The notes under the pieces: model-generated | What the model saw: the letters and a program-made list of their open reading frames with translations, nothing else | What the model was told of the DNA's origin: nothing | Database searches by the model: none | Source: Bog-756 sp963806455 | GTDB taxonomy: Bacteria; Actinomycetota; Acidimicrobiia; Acidimicrobiales; RAAP-2 | Reading direction: 5' to 3' | Assembly: GCA_963806455.1 (NCBI GenBank) | Contig: CAWDXZ010000004.1 | Location: 1-64,000, forward strand | Length of the DNA: 64,000 nucleotides | In this document: positions 47,070 to 55,242 of the stretch, one piece after another | How positions within the stretch are numbered: position 1 is the first letter of the stretch | How the letters are laid out: the number at the start of each line of letters is the position of its first letter | Position numbers and translations under genes: made by a program

Positions 47070-47918
47070 ATGGACAACGAACCGAGCCCGGACGTGATAC
47101 GCCTGCTGGCCCCCTTCCTCGAGCGTCCGTCGAAGGCCGCCGTCCTCAGCGACTTCGACGGCACCCTTGCGCCCATCGTGGTCGACCCGGCCGAGGCCCG
47201 CCCCGTCGACGGCGCCCTCGACGTCCTGGCCCGACTGGCCCGGCGGTTCGGGGTGGTGGCGGTGATCTCCGGACGGCCGGCGTCGTTCTTGCTCGACCGG
47301 GTCACCTCCGGGACGGTCCGGGGGAAGCCTCCTGCCGGTCTCTCGTCGGTCCACTTCGTCGGGCTCTACGGGCTGGAGTGGGCCAACAGTGACGGAGTGG
47401 TCACCGTCAAAGCGGGGCTCGAACCGTGGCGCCCGGTGGTCGAGGGCGCCGTCGAACGGCTCCGTTCCTCCGCCCCACCCGGCGTCGAGGTCGAGGGCAA
47501 GGGACTGGCCGTCACCGTCCACTGGCGCCGGGCCCCCGAGGCCAGTGACTGGGCCGTGACGGCCGCCCAGGCCGAGGCGGCACACTGCGGGCTCATGTCC
47601 CATCCCGGCCGCATGTCCATCGAGCTCCGGCCGCCCTCCGACACCGACAAGGGATCGGTGGTGCGAGCACTGGCATCGGGCGGCTCGGCCGCCTGCTACC
47701 TCGGTGACGACCTCGGTGACCTCCCGGCCTTCGCCGCCCTCTCCGACCTGGCTGCCAGCGAGGGTCTCCTCACCGCCTCGATCGCGGCCGTCGACGAGGA
47801 GAGCGCGCCCGAGGTGGCCGAGGCAGCGGATGCCGTCGTGGAGGGACCGGCCGGGGCCCTGGCCGTCCTGGACTGGCTGGCCGGGGCGGCGGATGAGGCC
47901 CGAGTCCCGCCCGGATGA
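47070..47918 (+). CDS. otsB: Trehalose-6-phosphate phosphatase
   Basis: The 282-residue HAD phosphatase frees trehalose from its 6-phosphate. HAD motif I is AVLSDFDGTLAPIV (catalytic D-x-D near residues 28-30), motif II is VAVISGRPASFL, and the end motif is ACYLGDDLGDLPAFAAL. HFVGLYGLEW is typical of OtsB. It faces otsA with only four bases between the stops, so the two share a termination region. Confidence 0.92.
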   Translation: MDNEPSPDVIRLLAPFLERPSKAAVLSDFDGTLAPIVVDPAEARPVDGALDVLARLARRFGVVAVISGRPASFLLDRVTSGTVRGKPPAGLSSVHFVGLYGLEWANSDGVVTVKAGLEPWRPVVEGAVERLRSSAPPGVEVEGKGLAVTVHWRRAPEASDWAVTAAQAEAAHCGLMSHPGRMSIELRPPSDTDKGSVVRALASGGSAACYLGDDLGDLPAFAALSDLAASEGLLTASIAAVDEESAPEVAEAADAVVEGPAGALAVLDWLAGAADEARVPPG

Positions 47919-47922
47919 GCGG

Positions 47923-49356
47923 TCAACCGGCGGCAGCCGCCACTTGATCGGCCAACCAATCGGCCGGGGTGCGGGCCAGGATCAGCCGGCGCAGCTCGGC
48001 CGAACGGGCGGTGCGCTCGCTCCGGTCCGTGTCGAGCGCCTCGGCCAGCACGGCGGCGGTGCCCGAGATGTCGAAGGGGTTCAGCTCGAGGGAGGCCGGC
48101 CACAGCTCGTCGAAGGCCCCGGTCTCCCGGGACAGGGCGAGGACCCCGTGACGGTCGTTGACGAGGGGTCCCTCCTTCGCGACCAGGTTCAGCCCGTCGC
48201 GTACCGCATTGACCAGCAGGACGTCGTAACGCGACAGAGCGGCCAGCGAGGCGTAGTAGTCGTCCTCCACCCCGAGGACGATCGGCGTCCAACCGGGCGT
48301 GGCCCACCGCTCGTTGATCCGGGCCACGGTGGACTCCACCTCGTTCTGGTAGGCCATGTATTCGGGCAGCCCCTGACGGGTGGGGTAGGCCATGGCCACG
48401 AACACCACCCGCTCACGACGACCCGGTTCGCACTCGAGCAGCTCCTCGAAGGCCCAGAAACCGCGGAGCAGGTTCTTGGACAGCTCCATCCGGTCCACCC
48501 GCACGATGACCTGACGATCAGGGTCGCCCACCATCTCCTCGATGCGGGCCAGGGCCGGCGGGACCGCCGGGTCCGAGGCCGAGGCCCGGAGCCGCACGGG
48601 ATCGGTCGAGAGGGCGGAGACGAACGTCGTGCCGGCCGCGGCACCACCCGGACCCCCGGCTGAACCGCGATCGGCCTGGTTGGCTCGGTAGGCGGCGGCC
48701 CACCGCTCCGTGTGGAACCCGCAGGCACCGAACGCGGCCATCGAGGACAGCAGCTCGGCCCCGACCGCGGTCGGAAGCATGCGAAGCACCGAGGGGTCGG
48801 CAAAGGGCGTGTGCGTGAAGTGGACCGTCCTGAGGTCGGGACGCTCGCCGGCCAGCATCGAGCCCATGAGAGCGAGGTGGTAGTCCTGGACGAGGACCCG
48901 GCCCCCGACAGGTGCCACCTTGGCCACCCGTTCGGCGAACTGACGGTTGAGCTCGCGGTAGGCGTCCCACGCGCCCAACCATCGACGGTCCGGACGGGGG
49001 CGCCGGGGGGCGTCGAACAGATGGTGGTGGCAGAACCACAGCATGGCGTTGGAGACCACGTTGTAGGCCAGGTTGTAGACCTCCGGGTCCGGGTCGACGA
49101 GCTCGACGTGGAACCCGTCGTCCGGAATCAGGCCGGCCCGGTTGGCCGCCCGGTCGGCATCCCCGAGGGTGGCGGCCACCCAGGTAGCCCCGGTTCCGGC
49201 CATCATCGGCCGCAGCGATCCCGCCAAGCCTCCGGCCGTCTCGCCGGCCACCGGAACGCCGTCCTCGAAGTGGAACGCCAGCGGGCCCCGGTTGGAGACG
49301 ATCACCGTGTCGACCAGCGAGCCCTCTCCGTCCTCTTCGACGCGGTGGGGAGCCAT
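47923..49356 (-). CDS. otsA: Trehalose-6-phosphate synthase
   Basis: The 477-residue GT20 enzyme joins UDP-glucose (or ADP-glucose) and glucose-6-phosphate. VIVSNRGPLAFHFEDGVP and AGGLAGSLRPMM at the N-terminus, VLVQDYHLALMGSML, HFTHTPFADPSVLRMLP, RVDRMELSKNLLRGFWAFEE, and NAVRDGLNLVAKE are family hallmarks. ATG 49356 is favoured over the in-frame start at 49443 because the latter adds 29 unrelated residues and a TAGCGT box precedes 49356. Together with otsB it supplies trehalose, an osmoprotectant. Confidence 0.9.
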   Translation of the reverse strand: MAPHRVEEDGEGSLVDTVIVSNRGPLAFHFEDGVPVAGETAGGLAGSLRPMMAGTGATWVAATLGDADRAANRAGLIPDDGFHVELVDPDPEVYNLAYNVVSNAMLWFCHHHLFDAPRRPRPDRRWLGAWDAYRELNRQFAERVAKVAPVGGRVLVQDYHLALMGSMLAGERPDLRTVHFTHTPFADPSVLRMLPTAVGAELLSSMAAFGACGFHTERWAAAYRANQADRGSAGGPGGAAAGTTFVSALSTDPVRLRASASDPAVPPALARIEEMVGDPDRQVIVRVDRMELSKNLLRGFWAFEELLECEPGRRERVVFVAMAYPTRQGLPEYMAYQNEVESTVARINERWATPGWTPIVLGVEDDYYASLAALSRYDVLLVNAVRDGLNLVAKEGPLVNDRHGVLALSRETGAFDELWPASLELNPFDISGTAAVLAEALDTDRSERTARSAELRRLILARTPADWLADQVAAAAG

Positions 49357-49364
49357 GCCCAGGG

Positions 49365-49370
49365 ACGCTA
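49365..49370 (-). promoter_or_regulatory. -10 box TAGCGT upstream of otsA
   Basis: On the minus strand TAGCGT ends eight bases before ATG 49356, slightly farther than in the other leaderless candidates. Confidence 0.4.
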
Positions 49371-49436
49371 CCTGTTGGGCGCCCTCGGCAGGTGAAAAAG
49401 GGTTTGACAGGGATGCCCGCACTTTCCTGGAAGGGC

Positions 49437-49466
49437 TTGACAAGATAGTGAGTGAGCACTCACAAT
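49437..49466 (+). promoter_or_regulatory. Promoter and operator of the TetR/exporter operon
   Basis: TTGACA (49437-49442), 18 bases and CACAAT (49461-49466) form a promoter. Its spacer holds a perfect palindrome GTGAGTG-ag-CACTCAC (49448-49463), a typical TetR-family site, so the regulator would block its own promoter. Confidence 0.65.
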
Positions 49467-49472
49467 AGGAGG

Positions 49473-50099
49473 ATGATGGTTCCCGGCCGGCAGACCGCAG
49501 ACGAGCGTCGCACCGCGGTCCTGGCCGCGGCCATCTCCGAATTCGCCCGGTCGGGCTATGCGGGGACGTCGACCGAGGCCATCGCCGCCCGGGCCGGGAT
49601 CTCCCAGCCGTATCTGTTCCGCCTGTTCGGCACCAAGAAGGACCTGTTCGTGGCCACCTACGACCTGGTCGGGGATCGGATCATCCACGAGCTCTCCCAG
49701 GCCGGCGAGGGTCTCGACGGGCAGGAGGCCATGGCCGCCATGGGGACCGCCTATGTGGAGCTCATGCAGGATCCCGAGCTGCTCCAGGTGCAGCTGCACG
49801 GCTTCGCCGCCGCCCCCGGGGACCCGGACATCGCCCGCAGCTGCCGCCGGACGTTCGAGGTTCTCCAGGGGGTCTTCTTCGACCGGACCCACCTGACCGA
49901 AGAGGAGCTCCGCGAGTTCTTCGCCATGGGGATGTTGATCAACGTGATGGCCGCCATCGACCTCCAGTCGATCTCCGACGGCTGGGCCCAGAGCCTCTGC
50001 CTCGGACCGGAAAAAGCCCAGGCCGTCAAGGCCATGACCCAGGCCATCGACGCCCAGCGACGCGCCGACCAGGCCGCGACCGAGGAGGTACCCGCATGA
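49473..50099 (+). CDS. TetR-family repressor of the adjacent exporter
   Basis: The 208-residue protein has the TetR HTH AAAISEFARSGYAGTSTEAI then AARAGISQPYLFRLFGTKKD (about residues 12-50). The C-terminal domain is helical (GTAYVELMQDPELLQVQLHG). AGGAGG at 49467-49472 touches ATG 49473; ATG 49476 has better spacing and may be the true start. The stop overlaps the exporter ATG by four bases, after a GAGGAGG site, so regulator and pump are coupled. Confidence 0.87.
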   Translation: MMVPGRQTADERRTAVLAAAISEFARSGYAGTSTEAIAARAGISQPYLFRLFGTKKDLFVATYDLVGDRIIHELSQAGEGLDGQEAMAAMGTAYVELMQDPELLQVQLHGFAAAPGDPDIARSCRRTFEVLQGVFFDRTHLTEEELREFFAMGMLINVMAAIDLQSISDGWAQSLCLGPEKAQAVKAMTQAIDAQRRADQAATEEVPA

Positions 50100-51886
50100 A
50101 CCAGCAGTCACTCACCAGCCCGCTTTTTTTGCCCGGGATATCTAGTGATCAATCACAATCAAGGCGCTGGCGTACCCGGCGGGCGGGGCGCCCGGGCGGC
50201 ATCGTCCGCCTGGCGGCGGTGCTGAGCCCCGGGCGGGGGAAGCGGGCCGTCCCTCCGGGTCCAGCCCAGCCGGCGGTGGTGGCCGGGGCGCCGGGCGCCA
50301 GCGGCTCGGCCGTCCCGGCCGGGCGCCACGGGACGACCGCCGCCCGGCGGAAGGCCGTGTGGGCCATCGCCATCACCGGCATGGCGCTGTTCATGGCCTC
50401 GCTGGACAACCTGGTGGTGTCGACGGCGCTCCCGGTGATCCGGGTCCACCTGCACGCCGGCCTTTCCGGCCTCGAGTGGACGGTCAACGCCTACACGCTG
50501 ACGTTCGCCGTGCTGCTGCTGTCGGCGGCGGCGATCGGCGAGCGGTTCGGGCGCCGGCGCATCTTCGTGCTCGGCATCGCCGTGTTCACCGGGGCCTCCG
50601 CGGTGGCCGCCCTGGCCCCGAGCATCTCGGTGCTGGTGGCGGCCCGGGCCGTCCAGGGAGCCGGGGGGGCGATGATCATGCCGCTGTCCCTGACCCTGCT
50701 CAGTGCAGCGGTCCCCCCGGAGCGGCGTAACGCCGCACTGGGGCTGTGGGGGGCGATCGGCGGGCTGGCCATCGCCATCGGACCGCTGGTCGGCGGCGCC
50801 GTCACCAGCGGCTGGTCCTGGCAGTACATCTTCTGGCTCAACGTGCCCATCGGGCTGGTGCTCGTCCCGTTGGCATGGTGGAAGCTGTCCGAGTCCCGGG
50901 GGACACCCTCCCGGCTCGACCTGGTGGGGGTGGGGCTGGTCAGCGTCGGCCTGTTCGGCGTGGTGCTCGGTCTGGTCCGGGGGAACGCCCACGGATGGAC
51001 GAGCACCTCGGTGCTGGCGTCCTTCGTGGCGGGATCGGTGGCCCTGACCGCGTTCATCGCCTGGGAGCTCCGGTCCTCCCACCCCATGCTCGACATCAGG
51101 CTGTTCCGCAACCGGGGGTTCGCCGCCGTCAACGTCACCGCCCTCCTGTTCAGCTTCGGGATGTTCGGCTCGATCTTCTTCCTCACCCAGTTTCTCCAGA
51201 CCGTCCAGGGCCTCAGCCCGCTGGCGGCGGGCGTCCGGGTGCTGCCCTGGACGGCGATGGCCATGCTGCTGGCCCCGGTGGTCGGCAACCTGGCCGAGCG
51301 GTGGGGAGGCAAGCCGCTGGTGGTGGGCGGGTTGGTGATGCAGGCCGTCGGGCTCACCTGGCTGGGCCTGCTCATCACGCCGACCACCCCGTACGCCGAC
51401 ATGGTCGTGCCCTTCGTGATCAGCGGCGTCGGGATGACGTTGTTCTTCGTCCCGCTGGCCTCCCTGGTGCTCGGCTCGTTGCCCACCGCCCTCGAAGGCG
51501 TGGCCTCCGGGGCGAACAGTGCCTTCCGCGAGCTGGGAGGGGTGTTGGGCATCGCCGTCCTCGGCGCCGTCTTCAGCTCCAACGGCGGCTACCGCTCACC
51601 GGGGGACTACGTCAGCGGGCTGACCCCGGCGGTCTTCGCCGGAGCCGCCGTGGTGGCGATCGGCGCCGTCACCGCCCTCCTCGTGCCCGGCCGACTCCGC
51701 CGGCGGGCGGCCCCGGCCGCGCCGTCGGTGTCGGAGGCCGAGCCGGGACCCCATCCGGCCCCGGCCGACGTGCTCCGCCGGCTCCGGCCGAGCTCCCCGG
51801 TGCCAGCGCTGGCGACCATCGCCCGGGGCGGCTCGGGTCTGGCGGCGGGGACGGACTGCCCGGAGGCGGCCTGCGCCTCGGCCTGA
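50096..51886 (+). CDS. DHA2-family MFS exporter
   Basis: The 596-residue protein has about 14 membrane helices. Helix 1 bears ITGMALFMASLDNLVVSTALP (about residues 92-112), motif A is AAIGERFGRRRIFVLG, and motif C is AIGPLVGGAV. ATG 50096 has a strong GAGGAGG site and overlaps the TetR stop, but gives an unusual 85-residue basic Gly/Pro/Arg-rich N-terminus containing an operator-like palindrome (50145-50156). Later GTGs at 50219, 50276 and 50360 would give a more normal length. Likely drug or toxic-compound efflux under TetR control. Confidence 0.87.
   Translation: MNQQSLTSPLFLPGISSDQSQSRRWRTRRAGRPGGIVRLAAVLSPGRGKRAVPPGPAQPAVVAGAPGASGSAVPAGRHGTTAARRKAVWAIAITGMALFMASLDNLVVSTALPVIRVHLHAGLSGLEWTVNAYTLTFAVLLLSAAAIGERFGRRRIFVLGIAVFTGASAVAALAPSISVLVAARAVQGAGGAMIMPLSLTLLSAAVPPERRNAALGLWGAIGGLAIAIGPLVGGAVTSGWSWQYIFWLNVPIGLVLVPLAWWKLSESRGTPSRLDLVGVGLVSVGLFGVVLGLVRGNAHGWTSTSVLASFVAGSVALTAFIAWELRSSHPMLDIRLFRNRGFAAVNVTALLFSFGMFGSIFFLTQFLQTVQGLSPLAAGVRVLPWTAMAMLLAPVVGNLAERWGGKPLVVGGLVMQAVGLTWLGLLITPTTPYADMVVPFVISGVGMTLFFVPLASLVLGSLPTALEGVASGANSAFRELGGVLGIAVLGAVFSSNGGYRSPGDYVSGLTPAVFAGAAVVAIGAVTALLVPGRLRRRAAPAAPSVSEAEPGPHPAPADVLRRLRPSSPVPALATIARGGSGLAAGTDCPEAACASA
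50145..50156 (+). promoter_or_regulatory. Second operator-like site before the exporter
   Basis: The palindrome GTGAT-ca-ATCAC shares the flanks TAGTGA...TCACAAT with the first operator, and CACAAT (50154-50159) again lies at the right edge. It may mark a second TetR-controlled promoter that starts within the annotated exporter frame. Confidence 0.5.
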
Positions 51887-51998
51887 CCCGCCGATCCGAG
51901 TGCGTCCGCGAACCCCGGTCCGGACTGGCGGGCCCGGGGTGCGGGCGCGTCCGGACGATGGGTCTCCCGGCCGAGGTCGGATGGCCCTGGGGTGGGCG

Positions 51999-52829
51999 TC
52001 AGTCCGGGGAGATGGCCGGGGCGGCCGTGGGCGAGGAGCGGGCCAACGAGGCCCGAAGGATGTCGGTCGCCTGTGGCCGGAGCTCGGTGAGGGGTCGGTT
52101 GCGGTGGACCCGGACGCCGAGGTCGACTTGCGCGATGGTCTCCACCCCGAAGCGGGCGGCGGCGTCGATGAGGAGGGCCAGCTCGACGGCGTAGCCGTCG
52201 GCCAGCCCACATTTCTCGAGCACCCAGCGGGGTGCGGCCGTCTCGCCGGCCAAGGGCTGTTCGATCGAGGCGAGATGGGGGAAGAGGAGATCGATGATGG
52301 GCTTGGCCACCAGCTCGGTGACGCGTCCGCCCCCGCCCGGAGCCCCGTGGAGGGGACGCCGGTAGTACCCCTTCACCAGGGTCACCGAGTCGTCGGACAG
52401 GAGCGGCCCCAGCAACCCGGTGACGAAATGGGGCCCGAAGTTGGTGACGTCGGCGTCCACGAAGACGATGAGGTCCCCCTCGGCCGACTTGAGGGCCGTC
52501 CGCATGGCCTGGCCCTTGCCACCGCCCGACCCTTCGGTGGCGATGACCCGGGCGCCCGACCGGGCCGCCAGCTCGGCTGTCCGGTCGTCCGACCCGTCGT
52601 CGATGACCATGACCTCGTCGACGAGCGGCGGACCGTCGGCCGGCCCGGCCAGGGTCGACACGATCGAGTGGACGATGGGACCGATGGTGGGCGCTTCGTT
52701 GCGGGCCGGGATGCAGACCGAGATGCGGCGGTTCCCCTTCCGGTCGGTGAGGACGGCGGCGTCGGCCGGCGTCGGCGACGTTGCCGGCACCCGATCCGCG
52801 TCCTGGTCCGGAGTGAACGCCGTCGACAT
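51999..52829 (-). CDS. gpgS: Glucosyl-3-phosphoglycerate synthase
   Basis: The 276-residue GT81 enzyme transfers glucose from a nucleotide sugar to 3-phosphoglycerate, the first step to glucosylglycerate or methylglucose lipopolysaccharide. ISVCIPARNEAPTIGPIV (about residues 36-53), EVMVIDDGSDDRTAELA, LIVFVDADVTNFGPHFVTG (the metal-binding D-A-D), LVKGYYRRP and GYAVELALLIDAAARFG match GpgS. Start ATG 52829 is one option; GTG 52847 is another. No gpgP lies nearby. Confidence 0.9.
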   Translation of the reverse strand: MSTAFTPDQDADRVPATSPTPADAAVLTDRKGNRRISVCIPARNEAPTIGPIVHSIVSTLAGPADGPPLVDEVMVIDDGSDDRTAELAARSGARVIATEGSGGGKGQAMRTALKSAEGDLIVFVDADVTNFGPHFVTGLLGPLLSDDSVTLVKGYYRRPLHGAPGGGGRVTELVAKPIIDLLFPHLASIEQPLAGETAAPRWVLEKCGLADGYAVELALLIDAAARFGVETIAQVDLGVRVHRNRPLTELRPQATDILRASLARSSPTAAPAISPD

Positions 52830-52861
52830 GCCGTCATCATCGCTCACCCGGCCCGGGTGCG

Positions 52862-52892
52862 GGAAGGCGGAAGGCGGAAGGCGGAAGGCGGA
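52862..52892. repeat. Heptanucleotide repeat upstream of gpgS
   Basis: Four copies of GGCGGAA, the first and last incomplete, lie 33 bases upstream of the gpgS ATG. Such short repeats can vary in copy number. On the gpgS strand the unit reads TTCCGCC. Confidence 0.7.
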
Positions 52893-53132
52893 CCTCGGCG
52901 GGGCGGTGGCGACCACCCGCCCCCGCGTAGCCGGCCTTCCACTGGGAGGGCACGGGCCCGGGCCGGCCGACCCGCATTGACTGGAGGACCCGAATCGACC
53001 ATGATAGAGCCATCATCCAGAGCGGCTGAGGGACCGGGCCCAGCGACGCCGCGGCAACCAGAGCGAGAACCGGACCTGCACCAGCAGATCCGGTTCCACC
53101 AGGTGCCAATGCCCGAGCGATGAGGAGACACC
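52893..53132 (+). promoter_or_regulatory. Upstream region of thrC with a possible promoter
   Basis: The gpgS-thrC gap is 303 bases (52830-53132). Besides the heptamer repeat it has TTGACT (52977-52982), 17 bases and CATGAT (53000-53005), a modest promoter match, and a 40-codon frame from ATG 53001 to 53123 of doubtful meaning. Confidence 0.3.
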
Positions 53133-54404
53133 GTGGACTTCGTTTCTGGGCTTCGTTGCCGTGAGTGCGGTCGCGCCTATCCGACCGAGGCGCTGCACGT
53201 CTGTGACTTCTGCTTCGGCCCCCTCGAGGTGACCTACGACTACGAGCGTGTCGCCGCCACCATGACCCGCCAGCGCGTCGAGTCGGGCCCGCGCACCATC
53301 TGGCGCTACGCCGATCTGCTCCCGGTCGGCGACGCCCACCCGGTGGACCTCGGTGCCGGGTTCACCCCGCTGGTCCGGGCCGACCGCCTGGCTGCCGAGC
53401 TGGGTCTCGGCGAGCTGTGGATCAAGGACGACACGGCCAATCCGACCGGGTCGTTCAAGGATCGGGTGGTGTCGGTGGCACTCACCAAGGCGCGCGAGCT
53501 CGGTTTCAAGGTCGCTGCCTGTGCCTCCACCGGCAACCTGGCCAACTCGGTCGCCGCCCACGCGGCGCGTGCCGGTATGGAGTCGGTCGTGCTGATCCCC
53601 CACGATCTGGAGACGGCCAAGATCGCCATGACGGTCGTCTACGGCGGACGTGTCATCGCCGTGGAGGGGAGCTACGACGACGTCAACCGGTTGTGTGCCG
53701 AGCTGACCAGCGAACAGCCGGGGTGGGCGTTCGTCAACGTCAACGTGCGCACCTACTACGCCGAGGGGTCGAAGACCCTGGCGTTCGAGGCGGCCGAGCA
53801 ACTGGGGTGGCGTTCACCCGACCATGTCATCGTGCCCATCGGGTCGGGGAGCCAGCTGACCAAGGTGGCCAAGGGGTTCGAGGAGCTGTGGAAAGTCGGG
53901 TTGCTCGACGAGGAGCCGCGGGTTCGCATCTCCGGCGCCCAGGCGGCCGGTTGCTCACCGGTGGCCACCGCCTTCCGAGACGGAACCGACGCCATCCGGC
54001 CGGTCAAGCCGGACACCATCGCCAAGTCGCTCGCCATCGGCAACCCGGCCGACGGCTGGTACGCGCTCCAGGCCATCCGGGCGTCGGGTGGGTCCTGTGG
54101 CTCGGTCACCGATGCCGAGGTGCTCGACGGCATCCGCCTCCTGGCCCGCACCGAGGGCATCTTCGCCGAGACGGCCGGTGGCGTCACCATCGCCACGCTG
54201 GCCAAGTTGGCCGCCGAAGGGACCGTGCGATCCGACGAGTCGGTGGTGGCCATGGTCACCGGCCACGGGCTGAAGACGGTGGAGGCCCTGGCCGGCCAGG
54301 CCGGCCCGACCGCTACCATCGCGCCCACCCTCGAGGCTTTCGCCGCCGCCACCGGCGGTGAGCACCTGTCCGCCGGGGGACCGCCACCGAGGAGCGTGCC
54401 ATGA
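53133..54404 (+). CDS. thrC: Threonine synthase
   Basis: The 423-residue PLP enzyme turns O-phosphohomoserine into threonine. An N-terminal zinc ribbon (LRCRECGRAYPTEALHVCDF) is followed by the fold-type II domain: WIKDDTANPTGSFKDRVVSV with the PLP lysine near residue 109, AACASTGNLANSVAAHAARA, and the phosphate loop VPIGSGSQLTKVAKGF. GAGGAG lies about 7 bases before GTG 53133. Its stop overlaps the MoaD/ThiS-like gene. A different beta-replacement substrate, given that partner, is possible. Confidence 0.88.
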   Translation: MDFVSGLRCRECGRAYPTEALHVCDFCFGPLEVTYDYERVAATMTRQRVESGPRTIWRYADLLPVGDAHPVDLGAGFTPLVRADRLAAELGLGELWIKDDTANPTGSFKDRVVSVALTKARELGFKVAACASTGNLANSVAAHAARAGMESVVLIPHDLETAKIAMTVVYGGRVIAVEGSYDDVNRLCAELTSEQPGWAFVNVNVRTYYAEGSKTLAFEAAEQLGWRSPDHVIVPIGSGSQLTKVAKGFEELWKVGLLDEEPRVRISGAQAAGCSPVATAFRDGTDAIRPVKPDTIAKSLAIGNPADGWYALQAIRASGGSCGSVTDAEVLDGIRLLARTEGIFAETAGGVTIATLAKLAAEGTVRSDESVVAMVTGHGLKTVEALAGQAGPTATIAPTLEAFAAATGGEHLSAGGPPPRSVP

Positions 54405-54676
54405 GCATCCACGTCCGCATCCCGACTCAGCTGCGCACCCTCACCGGTGGAGCCGGCGAGGTGTCCGTCGACGGCTCGACGGTCGGAGAGGCGCTGAAGG
54501 CCCTCGACACGGCTCACGCCGGGTTTGCCGAGCGGCTGTTCGACGACGCCGGGGAGCTGCGCCGCTTCGTCAACGTCTTCCTGGCCGACGAGGACGTCCG
54601 CTTCCTCGACGGACTGGCCACGCCGGTGGCCGACGGCCAGACCCTCTCGATCGTCCCTGCCGTCGCCGGAGGTTGA
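54401..54676 (+). CDS. MoaD/ThiS/CysO-like sulfur-carrier protein
   Basis: The 91-residue ubiquitin-like protein begins MSIHVRIPTQLRTLTGGAGE, has VSVDGSTVGEALKALD and FVNVFLADEDVRFLDGLATP, and ends in Gly-Gly, the residue pair that is adenylated and thiocarboxylated. In mycobacteria CysO of this kind gives sulfur for cysteine synthesis with CysM. Here it is coupled to thrC (ATGA) rather than cysM. No JAB protease (Mec) lies nearby. Confidence 0.82.
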   Translation: MSIHVRIPTQLRTLTGGAGEVSVDGSTVGEALKALDTAHAGFAERLFDDAGELRRFVNVFLADEDVRFLDGLATPVADGQTLSIVPAVAGG

Positions 54677-54758
54677 CCCGACCCCCGTCCCGGCCGGTGG
54701 ACGGTGGCCGGGGGTGGGCGCAGGGCACCGCCAACGGGGTCCGGCCGCAGCCCGGAAC

Positions 54759-54764
54759 TACGAT
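54759..54764 (+). promoter_or_regulatory. -10 box TACGAT, leaderless start of the Fur-family gene
   Basis: TACGAT ends six bases before GTG 54771. Confidence 0.5.
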
Positions 54765-54770
54765 GCCCGG

Positions 54771-55208
54771 GTGGCACCAGCGCGGGCAGATCAGGCCATC
54801 GCCGTCATCCGGGCCTCGGGGAGCAGGGTCACGGTCGATCGGCGGGCCGTGGTCGAGGCGCTCGAGTCCAGCCGCGACCACCTCACCGCCGAGCAGCTGG
54901 CCGAACTGGTGTGGGTGCGCCACCCTGACATCAACCTGGCCACCATCTACCGGACTCTCGAGCTGCTCGAGCGTCTCGAGATCGCCTTCCACGTCCATCT
55001 CGGCCATGGGCCGTCTCGTTGGCACTTCGCCGGTGACATCCACCACCACCTGGTCTGTGAGAGGTGCAACCGGGTGGTGGAGATCCCCGACTCGACATTC
55101 GACCCGCTGCGGAAGCGGCTGTTGGACGACACGGGCTTCGTGATCGACCCGCACCACTTCTCCCTGAGCGGACTGTGTCGCGACTGCGCGGCCGGAGGCG
55201 CCAGCTGA
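54771..55208 (+). CDS. Fur-family metal-dependent regulator
   Basis: The 145-residue protein has the Fur winged helix (SRVTVDRRAVVEALESSRDH, then PDINLATIYRTLELLERLEI), the metal-binding GPSRWHFAGDIHHHLVCERC and a second C-x-x-C at the end (LCRDC), the usual structural zinc site. Whether it senses iron, zinc or peroxide cannot be told; the H-H-H and the two C-x-x-C pairs fit Zur or Fur. GTG 54771 was chosen because of the -10 box and the domain start. Confidence 0.88.
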   Translation: MAPARADQAIAVIRASGSRVTVDRRAVVEALESSRDHLTAEQLAELVWVRHPDINLATIYRTLELLERLEIAFHVHLGHGPSRWHFAGDIHHHLVCERCNRVVEIPDSTFDPLRKRLLDDTGFVIDPHHFSLSGLCRDCAAGGAS

Positions 55209-55242
55209 CTCCGGGCGGGACCGATCCGGCGGGCAGGCCGCT

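Noticed and set aside
50123..50130. Run of eight... T bases considered as an intrinsic terminator after the TetR gene
   Set aside because: No stable hairpin precedes the T-run, and the exporter frame passes through it.
53001..53123. 40-codon frame just upstream of thrC, considered as a threonine attenuator leader
   Set aside because: It is not rich in Thr or Ile, and no terminator and antiterminator hairpins are visible.
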